45,494 bases of DNA from CAMEON01 sp045645165 (GTDB taxonomy: Bacteria > Bacillota > Clostridia > Oscillospirales > CAG-272). This document shows positions 9,426-18,390 of the stretch, piece after piece. The notes beneath the pieces are model-generated. The model had not been told where the DNA came from. It did no database searches and saw only the letters and a program-made list of their open reading frames with translations. The stretch is from positions 1 to 45,494 of the forward strand of contig JAZRIF010000001.1 in assembly GCA_045645165.1 (NCBI GenBank), given 5' to 3'. Within the stretch, counting starts at the first letter, position 1, and every line of letters begins with the position of its first letter. A program made the translations under genes and the position numbers.

Positions 9426-10508
9426 TTACATTTGCATTTCTTTCAGTTTTTGAATCAACGTAGGGATGATTGCGTCCTCGGTGATCTTTCCCAGGATCTC
9501 CCCTTTGGCGAACAACAGTGCTTCGCCCTTGCCGCCTGCGATACCGATATCGGCTTCTCTTGCCTCTCCCGGGCCGTTGACGATACAACCCATGAGAGCG
9601 ACCTTGACGGGTAAATTCTCCAATCCCTCGGCCTTGACGGCGACCTCAAAGCGGGTATGCAGATCAATGAGATCGATCTTGGTTCGTCCGCAGGTGGGAC
9701 AGGATACGATCTGCAAGCCGCATTGACCTTCAATACCGACGGCATTGATGATTTTTCGGGCAGCATCGATTTCGCGGACAGGATCGGCGGTGAGAGACAC
9801 GCGGAAGGTGTCACCAATGCCCTCGCAGAGCAGGGCTCCGATGCCTACGGAGGACTTGACCAGCCCCATTTCTGCGCCGCCAGCCTCGGTTACACCCAGG
9901 TGGAGAGGATAGGGACAGGACTGCGCCAGAAGGCGGTTAGCGGCGATCATAGCGGGAACGGTGGAGGCCTTGATGGAAATGACGATATTGGTATAGTCGT
10001 ACTTTTCAAGCAATGCGGCGTGGTAGAGAGCACTCTCACAGAGGGCTTCGGGGGTAGGGGCGCCGTATTTAGCCAGAATGTGTTTTTCCAAGGAGCCGCT
10101 ATTGACGCCGATGCGAATGGGGATATTCTTTGCCTTGCAAGCGTTCACCACCGCCTTCACGCGGTCATCGTCTCCGATGTTGCCGGGATTGATGCGGATC
10201 TTGTCTACACCGTACTCGGCGCATTTGAGCGCTATTTTGTAATCGAAATGGATATCCGCCACGATAGGCGTGGTGATTCCCTGTTCCTTGATGGCTCGCA
10301 CCGTTTCGGCGGCTTCCACATCGGGAACCGTAATACGGACGATATCGCAACCGGCGGAGGCCAGCGCTTTGATCTGGTCAATGGTTGACTTTACGTCGTG
10401 GGTATCGGTATTGGTCATGGATTGGATGGCGATGGGATTGAGTCCGCCAATGGTGATCTTGCCGATCTTGACCTCGGGGGTTTGGCGACGGATTGCGTTG
10501 TAATTCAT
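9426..10508 (-). CDS. ispG: 4-hydroxy-3-methylbut-2-enyl diphosphate synthase (IspG/GcpE)
   Basis: The 360-residue iron-sulfur enzyme of the MEP pathway reductively converts MEcPP to HMBPP using flavodoxin or ferredoxin electrons. The N-terminal TIM barrel is visible (GGLNPIAIQSMTNTDT, VADIHFDY, KIRINPGNIG). The C-terminal 4Fe-4S ligands are in CPTCGRT (about residues 268-274) and GCIVNGPGE (about 302-310). The length is typical of the short bacterial form. It lies 28 bp downstream of rseP in the position where Bacillus has proS, an arrangement common in Clostridia, and a second MEP enzyme, dxr, is two genes upstream. The SD is AAGGAGG. Confidence 0.97.
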   Translation of the reverse strand: MNYNAIRRQTPEVKIGKITIGGLNPIAIQSMTNTDTHDVKSTIDQIKALASAGCDIVRITVPDVEAAETVRAIKEQGITTPIVADIHFDYKIALKCAEYGVDKIRINPGNIGDDDRVKAVVNACKAKNIPIRIGVNSGSLEKHILAKYGAPTPEALCESALYHAALLEKYDYTNIVISIKASTVPAMIAANRLLAQSCPYPLHLGVTEAGGAEMGLVKSSVGIGALLCEGIGDTFRVSLTADPVREIDAARKIINAVGIEGQCGLQIVSCPTCGRTKIDLIDLHTRFEVAVKAEGLENLPVKVALMGCIVNGPGEAREADIGIAGGKGEALLFAKGEILGKITEDAIIPTLIQKLKEMQM

Positions 10509-10536
10509 ATTACGGCCTCCTTCCTGCTTTTTTGAA

Positions 10537-11613
10537 TCAGAATAAAGTAAACACGTCCTTAAAAGCGATCAGAACCATGAGTCCCAGCAAAAGCATCATG
10601 CCCATGCCGTGTACCGTGGCTTCAAATTTCTCATTAATCGGCTTGCCAAATCGCAGTACCTCTACAAAGCGGAAGAAGAGACGGCCACCATCCAGCGCAG
10701 GAAGGGGCAACAGGTTCATCACACCCAGATTCATAGCGATAATGGCGAACAGATAGAGAATATTCCAGCCCGCCATGGGTTGGGAGGCTACGTCCTGAAC
10801 GGCGGTGGTCATACCGATGGGGCCGGAAAGATCGGTGAAGCCGAAGCGCCCCGAGATCATACCGCCGATGGAATCAAAGACCATTTTAATGGAAGAAACA
10901 CCACGCCAGAAGGACGTTTTGAGGACATTCCCCACCGTTGTATTTGCGGCTAACACGCTGAAATCCATACCGCCGAGCATGATTCCCTGCTCTTCGCCCG
11001 TGGGGAATCGAACGTCGGGTATGAGAACCTTCTGACCGTCGCGGATGACGACAACATCTACGGGCTTGTAGGCGTTGAACATGATCTCATAGGAAAGATC
11101 GTAGCCGGTATGCACCTTTACGCCGTCGATGCTGATGATCTCATCGCCCAGTTCAAGGCCGGAGATGTAGCTGGGCGCGCCTGTGGCAAACTCGCCAATC
11201 ACGGTGGAGGGGAGTTTATAGCCTGCAAAGGTCATACCCGCAGTGAGTATCAGCATAGCCAAAAAGCCTGTGAGAACATTCATGCCGGCTCCTGCAACCA
11301 AAATGATGATGCGTTGCCAGACATTCTTTTTATTAAAAGCGTTGGGATCATCCTCTTCGCCTTCCTTGGTTTCATCTTCTCCCGCCATAGACACGTAGCC
11401 ACCTACGGGGAACAGGCGCAAGGAATATTGAATGCCTGTCTTTTTGGATGTGAAACCGGCAATACGCTTACCCATACCAATGGCAAACTCGTAAATGGTA
11501 ACATGGCAAGCGCGTGCAGTCAGATAGTGTCCCAACTCATGGACAAAAACGAGAATGCCCATAAGAAACACCGTAATAAGCAAATAAAAAAGGAAACTGA
11601 AAAAAGCCATCAT
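10537..11613 (-). CDS. rseP: Site-2 membrane metalloprotease (RseP/RasP family)
   Basis: The 358-residue intramembrane zinc protease cleaves anti-sigma factors and remnant signal peptides within the membrane. The zinc site HELGH is in the first transmembrane helix (residues 25-29). A PDZ domain occupies about 120-205 (SGLELGDEIISIDGV). The second catalytic motif LPLPALDGGRL is near residue 300, followed by C-terminal helices. Length and order are normal. The start has tandem ATGs (11613 and 11610) behind GGAGGT, and either may be used. It sits between dxr and ispG in the conserved block. Confidence 0.96.
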   Translation of the reverse strand: MMAFFSFLFYLLITVFLMGILVFVHELGHYLTARACHVTIYEFAIGMGKRIAGFTSKKTGIQYSLRLFPVGGYVSMAGEDETKEGEEDDPNAFNKKNVWQRIIILVAGAGMNVLTGFLAMLILTAGMTFAGYKLPSTVIGEFATGAPSYISGLELGDEIISIDGVKVHTGYDLSYEIMFNAYKPVDVVVIRDGQKVLIPDVRFPTGEEQGIMLGGMDFSVLAANTTVGNVLKTSFWRGVSSIKMVFDSIGGMISGRFGFTDLSGPIGMTTAVQDVASQPMAGWNILYLFAIIAMNLGVMNLLPLPALDGGRLFFRFVEVLRFGKPINEKFEATVHGMGMMLLLGLMVLIAFKDVFTLF

Positions 11614-11665
11614 AGGATGGAATTACCTCCAAAGGGAAACGAAATGTAAATGGAATACGGGCAGA

Positions 11666-12847
11666 TCACAGGAGCCGTTTGGCCATCTCTCGTGCAAGTA
11701 CATCAGCCTCTACGAGTTGCTCATAGGTGTGCCAATCAGCAACGTAGCGCAGATCCTCCACGGTTCGGGTGACCAGCTCCGGGATGTCGCAGAAACGGAT
11801 GGATTCATCCAGGAAAGCGGCTACGACGACCTCATTTGCGGCGTTCAGGGCGCAAGGGAGTGCGCCGCCTGCGGCGATGCAATCGCCGGCCAATGCCAAC
11901 AGAGGGAACACCGTAGTATCAGGGCGACCAAAGGTGAGTTTACCCAAAGCGAACAGATCCGCCTCACGAAGCGTTCCCTCAGCGGGGAGACGGCGGGGGT
12001 GGGTCAAGGCGTACTGGACACAATGCCGCATATCCGGTACCGACATCTGGGCGATGATGCTATGATCAATATATTCCACCATGGAATGAATCATGCTTTC
12101 GCGATGAACAATCACCTCCACCTGTTGCGGCGTTACACCAAAAAGGTGGACGGCTTCGATCATCTCAAAGCCTTTATTCATCAAAGTCGCAGAATCAACC
12201 GTGATCTTGGCACCCATTTTCCAGGTCGGGTGATTCAGGGTCATAGCCTTTGTAACCGAGCGAAGCTGCTCTTGGGTATAGCCGTAGAAGGGGCCACCTG
12301 ATGCGGTGAGGAGAATCTTTTTGATCTCCTCGTTTCGCCCTGCACGCAGGCATTGGAATATGGCGCAATGCTCGCTGTCCACGGGAAGGATGGTGGTTCC
12401 CTTTTCACGGGCGAGAGACATGACCAGCTCACCACCCACTACAAGAGATTCTTTGTTGGCAAGAGCCAATTTATGCCCCGCTTTGAGGGTTTCTAACGTG
12501 GGCAGAAGTCCGGCTTCGCCCAGGATTGAGTTTTCCACGGTGATTCCGAGTGGATTCTCGGTTTTTGCCGTATGGAGCATTTCGGTAATGCCCGCAAAAC
12601 CTGCAAGAATTTTTGTATCAGTGTCGGCCACGCGGGTTGCCAGATCGACTGCAGAGGCCTCGTCGGTCAAAACCGCGAAATCGGGATGGAATTCTCGAAT
12701 CTGCGCTTCCACAGCGGCAACACTCTTGTGAGCGGTCACGCCGCGGACACGGATGCCGTGAGCACGAGCAACATCCAGGGCTTGCTCCCCGACCGAGCCG
12801 GTGGAGCCGAGAACAATGAGATCAGGATAATTTGAATGGATCATCAT
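11666..12847 (-). CDS. dxr: 1-deoxy-D-xylulose 5-phosphate reductoisomerase
   Basis: The 393-residue NADPH-dependent enzyme makes MEP from DXP, the committed step of non-mevalonate isoprenoid synthesis. It shows the nucleotide-binding start VLGSTGSVGEQAL, the ANKESLVVGGE motif, the metal/substrate residues in PVDSEHCAIFQCL, and the ATLMNKGFEMIEAVHLF and VIVHRESMIHSMVEY segments. The length is typical. It lies 12 bp downstream of cdsA on the same strand, so translation is probably coupled. With ispG nearby it supplies precursors for the product of the neighbouring uppS. Confidence 0.98.
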   Translation of the reverse strand: MMIHSNYPDLIVLGSTGSVGEQALDVARAHGIRVRGVTAHKSVAAVEAQIREFHPDFAVLTDEASAVDLATRVADTDTKILAGFAGITEMLHTAKTENPLGITVENSILGEAGLLPTLETLKAGHKLALANKESLVVGGELVMSLAREKGTTILPVDSEHCAIFQCLRAGRNEEIKKILLTASGGPFYGYTQEQLRSVTKAMTLNHPTWKMGAKITVDSATLMNKGFEMIEAVHLFGVTPQQVEVIVHRESMIHSMVEYIDHSIIAQMSVPDMRHCVQYALTHPRRLPAEGTLREADLFALGKLTFGRPDTTVFPLLALAGDCIAAGGALPCALNAANEVVVAAFLDESIRFCDIPELVTRTVEDLRYVADWHTYEQLVEADVLAREMAKRLL

Positions 12848-12859
12848 ACGCGTATTCCG

Positions 12860-13690
12860 TTAAAAAACTCCGAGAGAAAAGAAGATCCACAAGATGATGG
12901 ACACGGCTAAAACTGAATCGCAACGATCCAAAACGCCGCCGTGACCGGGGAAAATCTTGCCGAAATCCTTGATACCGTACTTGCGCTTGAGGAGAGACAG
13001 GGAGAGGTCTCCGATTTGAGAAACGATCGACACAAAGAGACCCATGATGGCCATGAACCATATCGGCAGAGCAGAGCTTCCCTCCACGATCCAGAAATGG
13101 TTATACAAAAGACCAAAACCTACGAAGCCCAGCGTACAGAACACCATACCGCCTACGGCGCCTTCGATAGTTTTCTTGGGGCTGACGTCAGGGATAAGCT
13201 TGTGTTTCCCAAAAAGAACTCCGACAAAATATGCGAAAATATCCGTCATCCACGCGCCTACGAGGGTAAGCAGGTAAAAATACTCGCCACCGGTTACAAG
13301 GTTGTGGATAAAAATGAGTCCCAAAAAGCCCATCACAGTATAGACCCACAGCATAAACGCGGTGGAAACATCGCGGATATCGGCTTTTCCGTGAGAGAAA
13401 ACAGCCGCAGCCAGCATACAGAGAAGGGGAATGCAGAGCAAAAGAGCCATCAATTCCACGATCTGCATCCCGCAATACCACAAACCAAAGGGTAATCCTG
13501 CAGCCATGACGTAAAGCGGAACAGACAACCAGATATTCTTATGTAAACCCACGCAATGCAGGATTTCGTACGTTGCAATCAATGCAAAAATGGCAACTGC
13601 AATAGGTAGAACGATTGTGTCGGCAAAGAAGACAACCGGCACAAGAATAAAGCAGAAGGCCACAATGCCTGTCAATATTCGTTTCAACAT
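12860..13690 (-). CDS. cdsA: Phosphatidate cytidylyltransferase
   Basis: The 276-residue polytopic membrane enzyme makes CDP-diacylglycerol from phosphatidate and CTP for phospholipid synthesis. The family signature is complete near the C-terminus: LLKRKYGIKDFGKIFPGHGG followed by VLDRCDS. About eight hydrophobic segments precede it. The gene sits between uppS and dxr in the conserved order. The short gap upstream of its start holds a small CTGATTAGTCAG palindrome and AT-rich sequence. Nothing is missing. Confidence 0.97.
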   Translation of the reverse strand: MLKRILTGIVAFCFILVPVVFFADTIVLPIAVAIFALIATYEILHCVGLHKNIWLSVPLYVMAAGLPFGLWYCGMQIVELMALLLCIPLLCMLAAAVFSHGKADIRDVSTAFMLWVYTVMGFLGLIFIHNLVTGGEYFYLLTLVGAWMTDIFAYFVGVLFGKHKLIPDVSPKKTIEGAVGGMVFCTLGFVGFGLLYNHFWIVEGSSALPIWFMAIMGLFVSIVSQIGDLSLSLLKRKYGIKDFGKIFPGHGGVLDRCDSVLAVSIILWIFFSLGVF

Positions 13691-13741
13691 GGTATTATAC
13701 CTGTCTTTCTGATTAGTCAGTAATTGATGGGATAATTGCTG

Positions 13742-14467
13742 TTAAAGACCGCCGTAGCGGCGTTTGCGGGAATAAAAATCGCGAACCATATCGTCCACAT
13801 CGGAGGACGTCAGATCGGGCCAAAGCTTGTCGGTAAAGTACAGCTCGGCATAGGCGGCCTGCCAGAGCAAGAAATTAGAAATGCGGAGATCACCGCCCGT
13901 ACGAACGATCATATCCGGATCACCGCTCTCAACGGTGTACAGGGCATTGGATATATCCTCCTCGGTAACGGTAGTCTTTCCGTCGGCAACGAGGCTATTG
14001 AAGGCATGCGCCAATTCGGCGCGGCCTCCGTAGTTGAGGGCAATATTGATTATTCTATCGGAATCGGGATTCAGAGACTCGGCGTAGGCGATCTTTTCCT
14101 TCAACACGGGGGTGAGCACCGACGTATCCCCGATGAATCGAATACGGTTTCGATATTTTTCATGATCCCGCATAAGTTCATCCAAAAAGCTTCCCAAAAG
14201 ATTCATGATGGCATCCACCTCATGCTGGGGACGCTTCCAGTTTTCGGTGGAGAAGGCGTAGACCGTCACAGCTTTAAAGCCGATCTCGTGGCAGTAGGAG
14301 CAGATCTTGCGGAAGGTTTCAGCACCTGCCTTATGGCCGTATTCTCGGGGCATTCCCCGCTTTTTCGCCCAGCGGCCGTTACCGTCCATGATGAAGGCGA
14401 TATGGCGGAAGCTGTCGTCGACCTTGACTGCGGCGGTTTTCTTATTGTCTTTTTCAAAAAGAGGCAT
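13742..14467 (-). CDS. uppS: Undecaprenyl diphosphate synthase (isoprenyl transferase)
   Basis: The 241-residue cis-prenyltransferase makes the C55 lipid carrier for peptidoglycan. It shows the catalytic FIMDGNGRWAKKRG motif (Asp of MDGN), the FSTENW segment, and the C-terminal RTGGDLRISNFLLWQAAYAE substrate-binding motif. The length is typical. Downstream is cdsA; upstream is frr, separated by a strong GC-rich hairpin. The SD is AAAGGGAAG. Confidence 0.98.
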   Translation of the reverse strand: MPLFEKDNKKTAAVKVDDSFRHIAFIMDGNGRWAKKRGMPREYGHKAGAETFRKICSYCHEIGFKAVTVYAFSTENWKRPQHEVDAIMNLLGSFLDELMRDHEKYRNRIRFIGDTSVLTPVLKEKIAYAESLNPDSDRIINIALNYGGRAELAHAFNSLVADGKTTVTEEDISNALYTVESGDPDMIVRTGGDLRISNFLLWQAAYAELYFTDKLWPDLTSSDVDDMVRDFYSRKRRYGGL

Positions 14468-14489
14468 ATTGCTTCCCTTTCTGTGCGTG

Positions 14490-14517
14490 AAAGGGCGGGC
14501 TTTTCCGCCCGCCCTTT
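14490..14517. repeat. GC-rich intergenic hairpin (copy c)
   Basis: A perfect 11-bp stem, AAAGGGCGGGC/GCCCGCCCTTT, with a 6-nt loop lies between frr and uppS, 22 nt before the uppS start. It is the strongest copy in the window. No U-tract follows on the minus strand, so read-through of the operon is expected. Confidence 0.65.
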
Positions 14518-14550
14518 GCGTATCAGATATTCGAGTATCGCGATGCGCGA

Positions 14551-15105
14551 TCAGATCGCCATAAGCTCCTTCTCCTTGGCGGAGGTGAGAACGTCAATCT
14601 TCTTGATGAACTTATCGGTAACATCCTGAATGGCCTTCTCGGCGTCCTTGACCTCGTCCTCAGTCATGGTGCTGTCCTTCTTGGCCTTCTTGGTCTCGTC
14701 CATAGCGTCGCGGCGGATGTTACGGAGAGCAACCTTAGCCTCCTCGCCCATGCCCTTGACCTGCTTAGCGAGAGCCTTACGGCGCTCCTCGGTCAGCTGG
14801 GGGAATACGAGGCGGAGTACGGTACCGTCGTTCTGGGGGTTGATACCCACGTCAGAGATCTGGATAGCCTTCTCCATAGCCTTCAGGGTGGACTTATCGT
14901 AGGGGGTGATGACCAGGGTGCGGGCATCGGATACGGAAATGGCGGCCATGTCCTTGATGGGGGTTGCGGCGCCGTAATAGTCGAAAGTGACGCGGTTGAG
15001 GACGCCTGCGTTAGCCTGGCTTGCGCGGACGTCGGCGAGGTTGTTCTCGTATGAGGCAATGGCCTTTTCCATTCTGCCTTCAAGTGCTTTGGTGTTGTAC
15101 TTCAT
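14551..15105 (-). CDS. frr: Ribosome recycling factor
   Basis: The 184-residue RRF acts with EF-G to split post-termination ribosomes. The conserved KALEGRMEKAIASYENNLADV opening contains the usual R-T/S-x-R equivalent region. DVGINPQNDGTVLRLVFPQL and the C-terminal three-helix bundle (LTEERRKALAKQVKGMGEEA) are clear. The length of ~185 residues is standard. It is transcribed after pyrH with a 138-bp gap that holds several inverted repeats. The SD is AAAGGAAA. Confidence 0.98.
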   Translation of the reverse strand: MKYNTKALEGRMEKAIASYENNLADVRASQANAGVLNRVTFDYYGAATPIKDMAAISVSDARTLVITPYDKSTLKAMEKAIQISDVGINPQNDGTVLRLVFPQLTEERRKALAKQVKGMGEEAKVALRNIRRDAMDETKKAKKDSTMTEDEVKDAEKAIQDVTDKFIKKIDVLTSAKEKELMAI

Positions 15106-15243
15106 GGTGGTGTTTCCTTTCTATGTTCCTGTTTTCGTTTATGATTTGCTTATCATTACAAACCTTTTCAAATCTGCTTGAAAAGCTTTTGAAGTCTTGA
15201 AATCTTTTGCAAATGATTTCAAGCGGATGCGGGCAGAACCCGC
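15106..15243. other. frr-pyrH gap with nested inverted repeats
   Basis: Immediately after the pyrH stop there is a GCGGG/CCCGC hairpin (15229-15243). GAAATC/GATTTC arms (15199-15220 region) and a near-perfect AT-rich palindrome centred on AAAAGCTTTT (15179-15196) follow. No gene, clear promoter or U-tract terminator is visible. The structure may modulate frr expression relative to pyrH. Confidence 0.4.
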
Positions 15244-15963
15244 TCAATTGTGCATCCGCGTGCCAACGGGCTCACCCATGACGGCGCGGTAGATGTTTTC
15301 GGGATCAGCCAGACCGAAGCCGTAGGACTCAATGTTGTTGTCCTGGCAGAAGATCACGGCGGACATATCGAAGGCGCGGAGATTCTTTTCGATGATCTCG
15401 GCGTAGGTCACATCGTAGATGGGAGTCGCAGTGGGGTCTTTTCTGGGATCTGCGGTGTAGATGTAGTCAATGTTCTTGGCCATGAGAATGGCGTCAGCCC
15501 CAATCTCGGCGGCGCGAAGCGCGGCACCTGTGTCGGTGGAGAAGTAGGGGGAACCCGTACCGCCTGCAAAGATGACGATCTTCCCTTCCTTCAGGAGTCG
15601 ATCGGCGTGTCTCGCGGTATAGTGGTCAGCGTAGGTATCCATTTCCACGGCGGACATAACGGTGGCGTCCATACCGTTTCGGATAAACGCATCGGAGAGA
15701 GCGATGGCGTTCATGGTGGTAGCCAACATGCCCATATGGTCGGCGCGGGTACGCTGCATTTTGACGGATCCCGTCACGCCGCGCCAGATATTACCGGCGC
15801 CCACGACGATGCCGATTTCGACACCTGCGGCCAGACACTTTTTCAGAACGGCGGCTACCCGATCGATAAACGAGAAGTCCAGAATGCTGTCCTTCTGACC
15901 GTTTGCCAGGGCTTCACCCGAGAGCTTGAGGAGAATTCTGTGATATTTCGGTTGCTGATTCAT
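15244..15963 (-). CDS. pyrH: UMP kinase
   Basis: The 239-residue bacterial hexameric UMP kinase phosphorylates UMP to UDP. The glycine-rich start ILLKLSGEAL, the GIVVGAGNIWRG segment, the AGGTGSPYFSTDT loop and TADPRKDPTA are all present. The length is standard. It is first in the visible conserved block; rpsB and tsf, which precede it in many Bacillota, are absent, and a sugar-related gene lies upstream instead. The SD is GAGGTGAT. A good -10 element lies upstream at 15996-16001. Confidence 0.98.
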   Translation of the reverse strand: MNQQPKYHRILLKLSGEALANGQKDSILDFSFIDRVAAVLKKCLAAGVEIGIVVGAGNIWRGVTGSVKMQRTRADHMGMLATTMNAIALSDAFIRNGMDATVMSAVEMDTYADHYTARHADRLLKEGKIVIFAGGTGSPYFSTDTGAALRAAEIGADAILMAKNIDYIYTADPRKDPTATPIYDVTYAEIIEKNLRAFDMSAVIFCQDNNIESYGFGLADPENIYRAVMGEPVGTRMHN

Positions 15964-15995
15964 GGGAAATCACCTCGTCCGTATAGATTCATAAT

Positions 15996-16001
15996 ATTAT
16001 A
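15996..16001 (-). promoter_or_regulatory. Candidate pyrH operon promoter (-10 only)
   Basis: A perfect TATAAT on the minus strand lies 33 nt upstream of the pyrH start in a very AT-rich gap. No convincing TTGACA is found 16-18 nt further upstream. It is a plausible promoter for the whole pyrH-polC block, with weak support. Confidence 0.35.
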
Positions 16002-16071
16002 CTATAAATCTTAAGAAATATATACACTATTTTTGTGAACATTCCGCGATTTTTGCAAAAAATTCTCTTTT

Positions 16072-17709
16072 TTATGCGATCACGTTGAACGCTACGTCAA
16101 AAGCATGAGCGCCGCAACGAACCGTGATCTTCCCTTCGCCAACATTTCCCGTAGGAAGGACGTTGCCATCAGAACGGATTTCGAAAAGGTCGGGGGTATG
16201 GTTCTCGTAGGTCACACCGTCGTTGCCGCAGAGTTCAAACCAGGTGCCGTCGGCGTAAGTGGCCAAACCGCGGATCTGCTTCATTTCGCGCTTGGCAAGA
16301 GAGGCAGTATAGGTCGTGATGAGGGGAATGAATGTAACGACTTCCTTCTCGGGATGAGGCTTCCAATCGGGATCGACATGGGGACGGGCATTGTCCACGT
16401 AGGCAAGGAACTCGCAGAAAAGATCCTGATAGGTAGCGCGAACGTAGGTATAACCCTCGGCCAGAGCGGTGGCCTTTCCGTTCTCAATGGAGAGGATGGC
16501 GGGATCGTAATCGAAGTAGGCAACCTCGCCCTCCACAGGGCGCATGGCGTAGGTCACGTCGCCCGTCATCATGGGGATCTCAACCGTCTCACCGACGCGA
16601 AGGCGGCGGAAATGGGGCTTTGCCAGGTAGAGCATGGAGGGCTTGAACTCGGTAGGATCGTCCAGTTTCTCGATCTCGTGGTGGAGATTCTCGAAGGGAG
16701 TTTCGTCGTAGAAGTCAGCCTCCATAGCCTCGAAGGAGTAGTCGTGGAGGCGGGTACCCCAGCAGCCCCACTGATTACCGTAAGCATAGGCCAGAAGCAT
16801 GGTATCTCCCGACTTGATATGGTGCTGTGCATCCCCCGAAATACCGCAGTTGTGGCACATCCAGCCTGTATTGACCTTGATGCTGTTCACACGGGTAAAG
16901 CGCAGGCCGTCGTCGGACTCATAAACAGCGAGAACGCTGGCGGCGGTGAAACGGCGGTCGGTGGACAGGGCGATAAACTTACCCAGATCCTCGCAGTACA
17001 CTACGTCGTAGGAGTCGTTCCCTCCACCTGTTCGCTTGGAAGCCATGCCGTGATAGGTGAGCGCTCCGGGCCAGTTCTCGTCGGTAATATTGGCGGTGGC
17101 CACGCGGGTCTCTCCGATGGGCTTTCCATCACGATCCTTGGAGGTCCAGGTATAGTAAATGTAAATGGTCTCATCCTTGATGACGAAGGAGAATTCACCC
17201 GCGCCCCAGTTGTGCCAGTCCTCGTCGTAGTAGATGACGGGGGCGGGCTTACCCAGCCAGTTCAGCGTACCGTCAGCAGTTTCGCGGGTCTCGCCCCAGC
17301 CTGCTCCGTTCCAGCGCTCAAAGGGACCCTCGGGGGACTTGGAGCGGCCGATGAATCCGTTATTGCACACGCCGCCGCCGTTAGCGAAGACGGTGGAGGT
17401 GTAGCCGATGTAGTAGTACTCGCCGTACTTGATAACGGCGGGATCGCAGACCGAGAACCAGTCCATGGAGTCAGGAACGGGTGCCATGACCATCTTTTCG
17501 TCCGTCCAGGTTTTTCCGCCATCAACGGACTTGCGGTAGGTGAACCAGTCGGCCTCATAGCAGTCACCGGGAGAGGCGAACCAAGCGTGGCAGACGCCGT
17601 CCTCCACCATGATGGTGGGGCCGTAACGGTAACCCCAGGACTGGGATTTTCTGGGCATGTAGATGTCGCGGCCGGAGTCGGGGAGAATGAGTTTGAAATG
17701 CTTGCTCAT
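16072..17709 (-). CDS. Five-bladed beta-propeller glycosidase-like protein with Ig-like C-terminus
   Basis: The 545-residue protein's first ~340 residues show repeated propeller blades (YGPTIMVEDGVCHAWFASPGD region, CDPAVIKYGEYYYIGYTS, SFVIKDETIYIYYTWTS), as in the GH43/GH117/sialidase-like clans. The C-terminal part includes a BIG2-like Ig domain (about 360-430: SIENGKATALAEGYTYVRATY) and another beta domain. There is no signal peptide (MSKHFKLILPDSG), which is odd for a protein with an Ig-like domain; it may act on imported sugar or be exported atypically. It is co-directional with the SDR gene 24 bp upstream, suggesting one sugar-handling operon. The catalytic acid/base residues cannot be assigned. 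Confidence 0.65.
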   Translation of the reverse strand: MSKHFKLILPDSGRDIYMPRKSQSWGYRYGPTIMVEDGVCHAWFASPGDCYEADWFTYRKSVDGGKTWTDEKMVMAPVPDSMDWFSVCDPAVIKYGEYYYIGYTSTVFANGGGVCNNGFIGRSKSPEGPFERWNGAGWGETRETADGTLNWLGKPAPVIYYDEDWHNWGAGEFSFVIKDETIYIYYTWTSKDRDGKPIGETRVATANITDENWPGALTYHGMASKRTGGGNDSYDVVYCEDLGKFIALSTDRRFTAASVLAVYESDDGLRFTRVNSIKVNTGWMCHNCGISGDAQHHIKSGDTMLLAYAYGNQWGCWGTRLHDYSFEAMEADFYDETPFENLHHEIEKLDDPTEFKPSMLYLAKPHFRRLRVGETVEIPMMTGDVTYAMRPVEGEVAYFDYDPAILSIENGKATALAEGYTYVRATYQDLFCEFLAYVDNARPHVDPDWKPHPEKEVVTFIPLITTYTASLAKREMKQIRGLATYADGTWFELCGNDGVTYENHTPDLFEIRSDGNVLPTGNVGEGKITVRCGAHAFDVAFNVIA

Positions 17710-17733
17710 GGTATGTACCTGCCTTTCGGTTAT

Positions 17734-18390
17734 TTATTCGTCCTTCCAGACAAAATGATAGTTGATGGATTCACCGCCGTCCACCAGAATACTCTGCCCC
17801 GTGCAGAAGGTGTTCGTAACGGTGAGAAAATACGCCCAATCCGCCATTTCTTCGGGAGTCGCCCACTTCTTCAGGGGGGTCTCCTCCATGATCTGCGCCC
17901 AGAGGTCGGGGTCATTCAGCACGCAGTCGTTGAGGGGGGTAATGACACCGCCCGGATCGAGGCTGTTGCAGGTGGCGCCGTACCGGGCGACCCGCATAGC
18001 CACGTTCTTGGTGTAGGCTAAAACACCGCCTTTGGATGCGCAGTAGAGGGGGAACTCCGCTCCCGTGTGGGCGCTGGCCGAGCCGATGTGGAGAATGGAC
18101 TTAATGGCGGGTTGGATGCCGTAGGTCTCGGTCATATGGATGAGGGCTTTGAGGTTGATATCGATATCGTCCTCGTTCTGGGTGCCCGCGTTGTTGATAA
18201 GGATCTCCACGCCTTCAATGGCGGGCAAATGCGCCTTATCTCGGATATCGCACTCATAGTGGGTATACTTTTCGTGGTCGATACTTCCCTTCTGCCGATC
18301 GATACCGATGACAGTATGACCCTCGTTCAGGAATTTTACCGCGATGGCGCGGCCAATGCCTTGGGTGGTGCCGGTTATGAGGATCTTCAT
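17734..18390 (-). CDS. Short-chain dehydrogenase/reductase (SDR)
   Basis: The 218-residue classical SDR has the cofactor motif TGTTQGIG (residues 7-14), NNAG, the catalytic Ser in IGSASAH, YCASK (catalytic Tyr/Lys) and the C-terminal SILVDGG. It oxidises or reduces an alcohol/ketone with NAD(P)(H); an Asp at the end of beta-2 (GIDRQ) suggests NAD(H) preference. The substrate is unknown, but overlap with a transporter gene and proximity to a glycosidase-like gene suggest a sugar or polyol. Its start overlaps the stop of the VUT gene by 4 bp (ATGA), which indicates translational coupling. It is short for the family but complete. Confidence 0.85.
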   Translation of the reverse strand: MKILITGTTQGIGRAIAVKFLNEGHTVIGIDRQKGSIDHEKYTHYECDIRDKAHLPAIEGVEILINNAGTQNEDDIDINLKALIHMTETYGIQPAIKSILHIGSASAHTGAEFPLYCASKGGVLAYTKNVAMRVARYGATCNSLDPGGVITPLNDCVLNDPDLWAQIMEETPLKKWATPEEMADWAYFLTVTNTFCTGQSILVDGGESINYHFVWKDE

